Below the pieces are notes generated by a model, which saw only the letters and a program-made list of their open reading frames with translations, ran no database searches and was not told the origin of the DNA. Positions 5,306 to 5,400 of a stretch of DNA of 5,400 nucleotides are shown one piece after another. The first letter of the stretch is position 1. Each line of letters starts with the position of its first letter. The DNA lies in NCBI GenBank assembly GCA_020355945.1, contig CP070627.1, forward strand, positions 2,107,698-2,113,097, given 5' to 3'. Position numbers and translations under genes: made by a program. The stretch is from Candidatus Aminicenantota bacterium. Its GTDB lineage: Bacteria > Acidobacteriota > Aminicenantia > UBA2199.

Positions 5306-5377
5306 TTAACAAATATTTACCTGGCACCTTTTCTTTTTTTTCATTGTGAGTTGCTTTGAGGGCTTTTTGGGTTTCAT
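5306..5377 (-). CDS. Possible 23-aa Lys-rich small peptide upstream of nifU-like gene
   Basis: This is a 23-codon reading frame starting M-K-P-K-K-P-S-K and ending R-C-Q-V-N-I-C before TAA. It is highly basic, with a K-K-K-K-R run in the middle and two Cys near or at the C-terminus. An AAGGAGG Shine-Dalgarno lies about 9 nt before its ATG, better than anything in front of the following nifU-like gene. Its stop is separated from the nifU-like ATG by one base, a layout typical of translational coupling. It could be a translated leader that delivers ribosomes to the scaffold gene, or a small functional peptide. I recognise no family. An internal ATG at codon 12 is an alternative start. The main support is the ribosome site and the gene junction, since a frame this short could occur by chance. 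Confidence 0.4.
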   Translation of the reverse strand: MKPKKPSKQLTMKKKKRCQVNIC

Positions 5378-5400
5378 GATTTTAATCCTCCTTTTTTAAT

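Overview
The window comes from an AT-leaning bacterial genome. Every gene I can support lies on the minus strand, so transcription runs from high to low coordinates, and most genes have strong AGGAGG-type Shine-Dalgarno sites. The content (radical SAM maturase, NifU-like protein, DsrE-like protein, thioredoxin-like protein, secreted six-bladed propeller) suggests an anaerobe. The propeller style, with a G-R-K-G-E-G-P-G-E-I motif, reminds me of Aminicenantes/Acidobacteriota-type or other uncultivated anaerobic lineages, but the sequence does not prove a phylum.

Layout in transcription order (right to left). A 23-codon ORF at 5377-5306 ends one base before a NifU/IscU-like scaffold gene (5304-4885). 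That gene overlaps a 99-aa thioredoxin-fold protein with a Cys-Asp-Cys-Cys motif (4888-4589) by ATGA. After 21 nt comes a 57-aa peptide gene (4567-4394) whose three Cys are exactly 13 residues apart, at 23, 36 and 49, each heading a repeat with a D-x-V-T core. It looks like a RiPP precursor. A G/C-only hairpin follows its stop, then a 207-nt spacer, then a 468-aa radical SAM/SPASM protein of the peptide-maturase type (4186-2780). Next is a short open frame without a usable start (2759-2557), probably a frameshifted gene. It is followed by a DsrE-like protein with Cys 70/73 (2518-2186), then a secreted six-bladed beta-propeller protein (2130-982).

The left end is an IS256-family insertion sequence, also on the minus strand and cut by the window edge at residue 309. 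It abuts or enters the 3' end of the propeller gene, and the last propeller codons and stop appear to come from the IS end. The IS end can fold so that its transposase Shine-Dalgarno and start codon are buried in read-through transcripts, while a candidate internal promoter would give transcripts lacking the 5' arm.

Working model (inference): precursor plus radical SAM/SPASM enzyme form a Cys-directed peptide-modification cassette. A NifU-like protein lacking the usual first Cys/Asp site, a thioredoxin-like protein and a DsrE-like protein supply Fe-S cluster, sulfur or redox functions. The exported propeller may act with the product outside the cytoplasm or may only be a neighbour. I do not recognise this combination as a named system.
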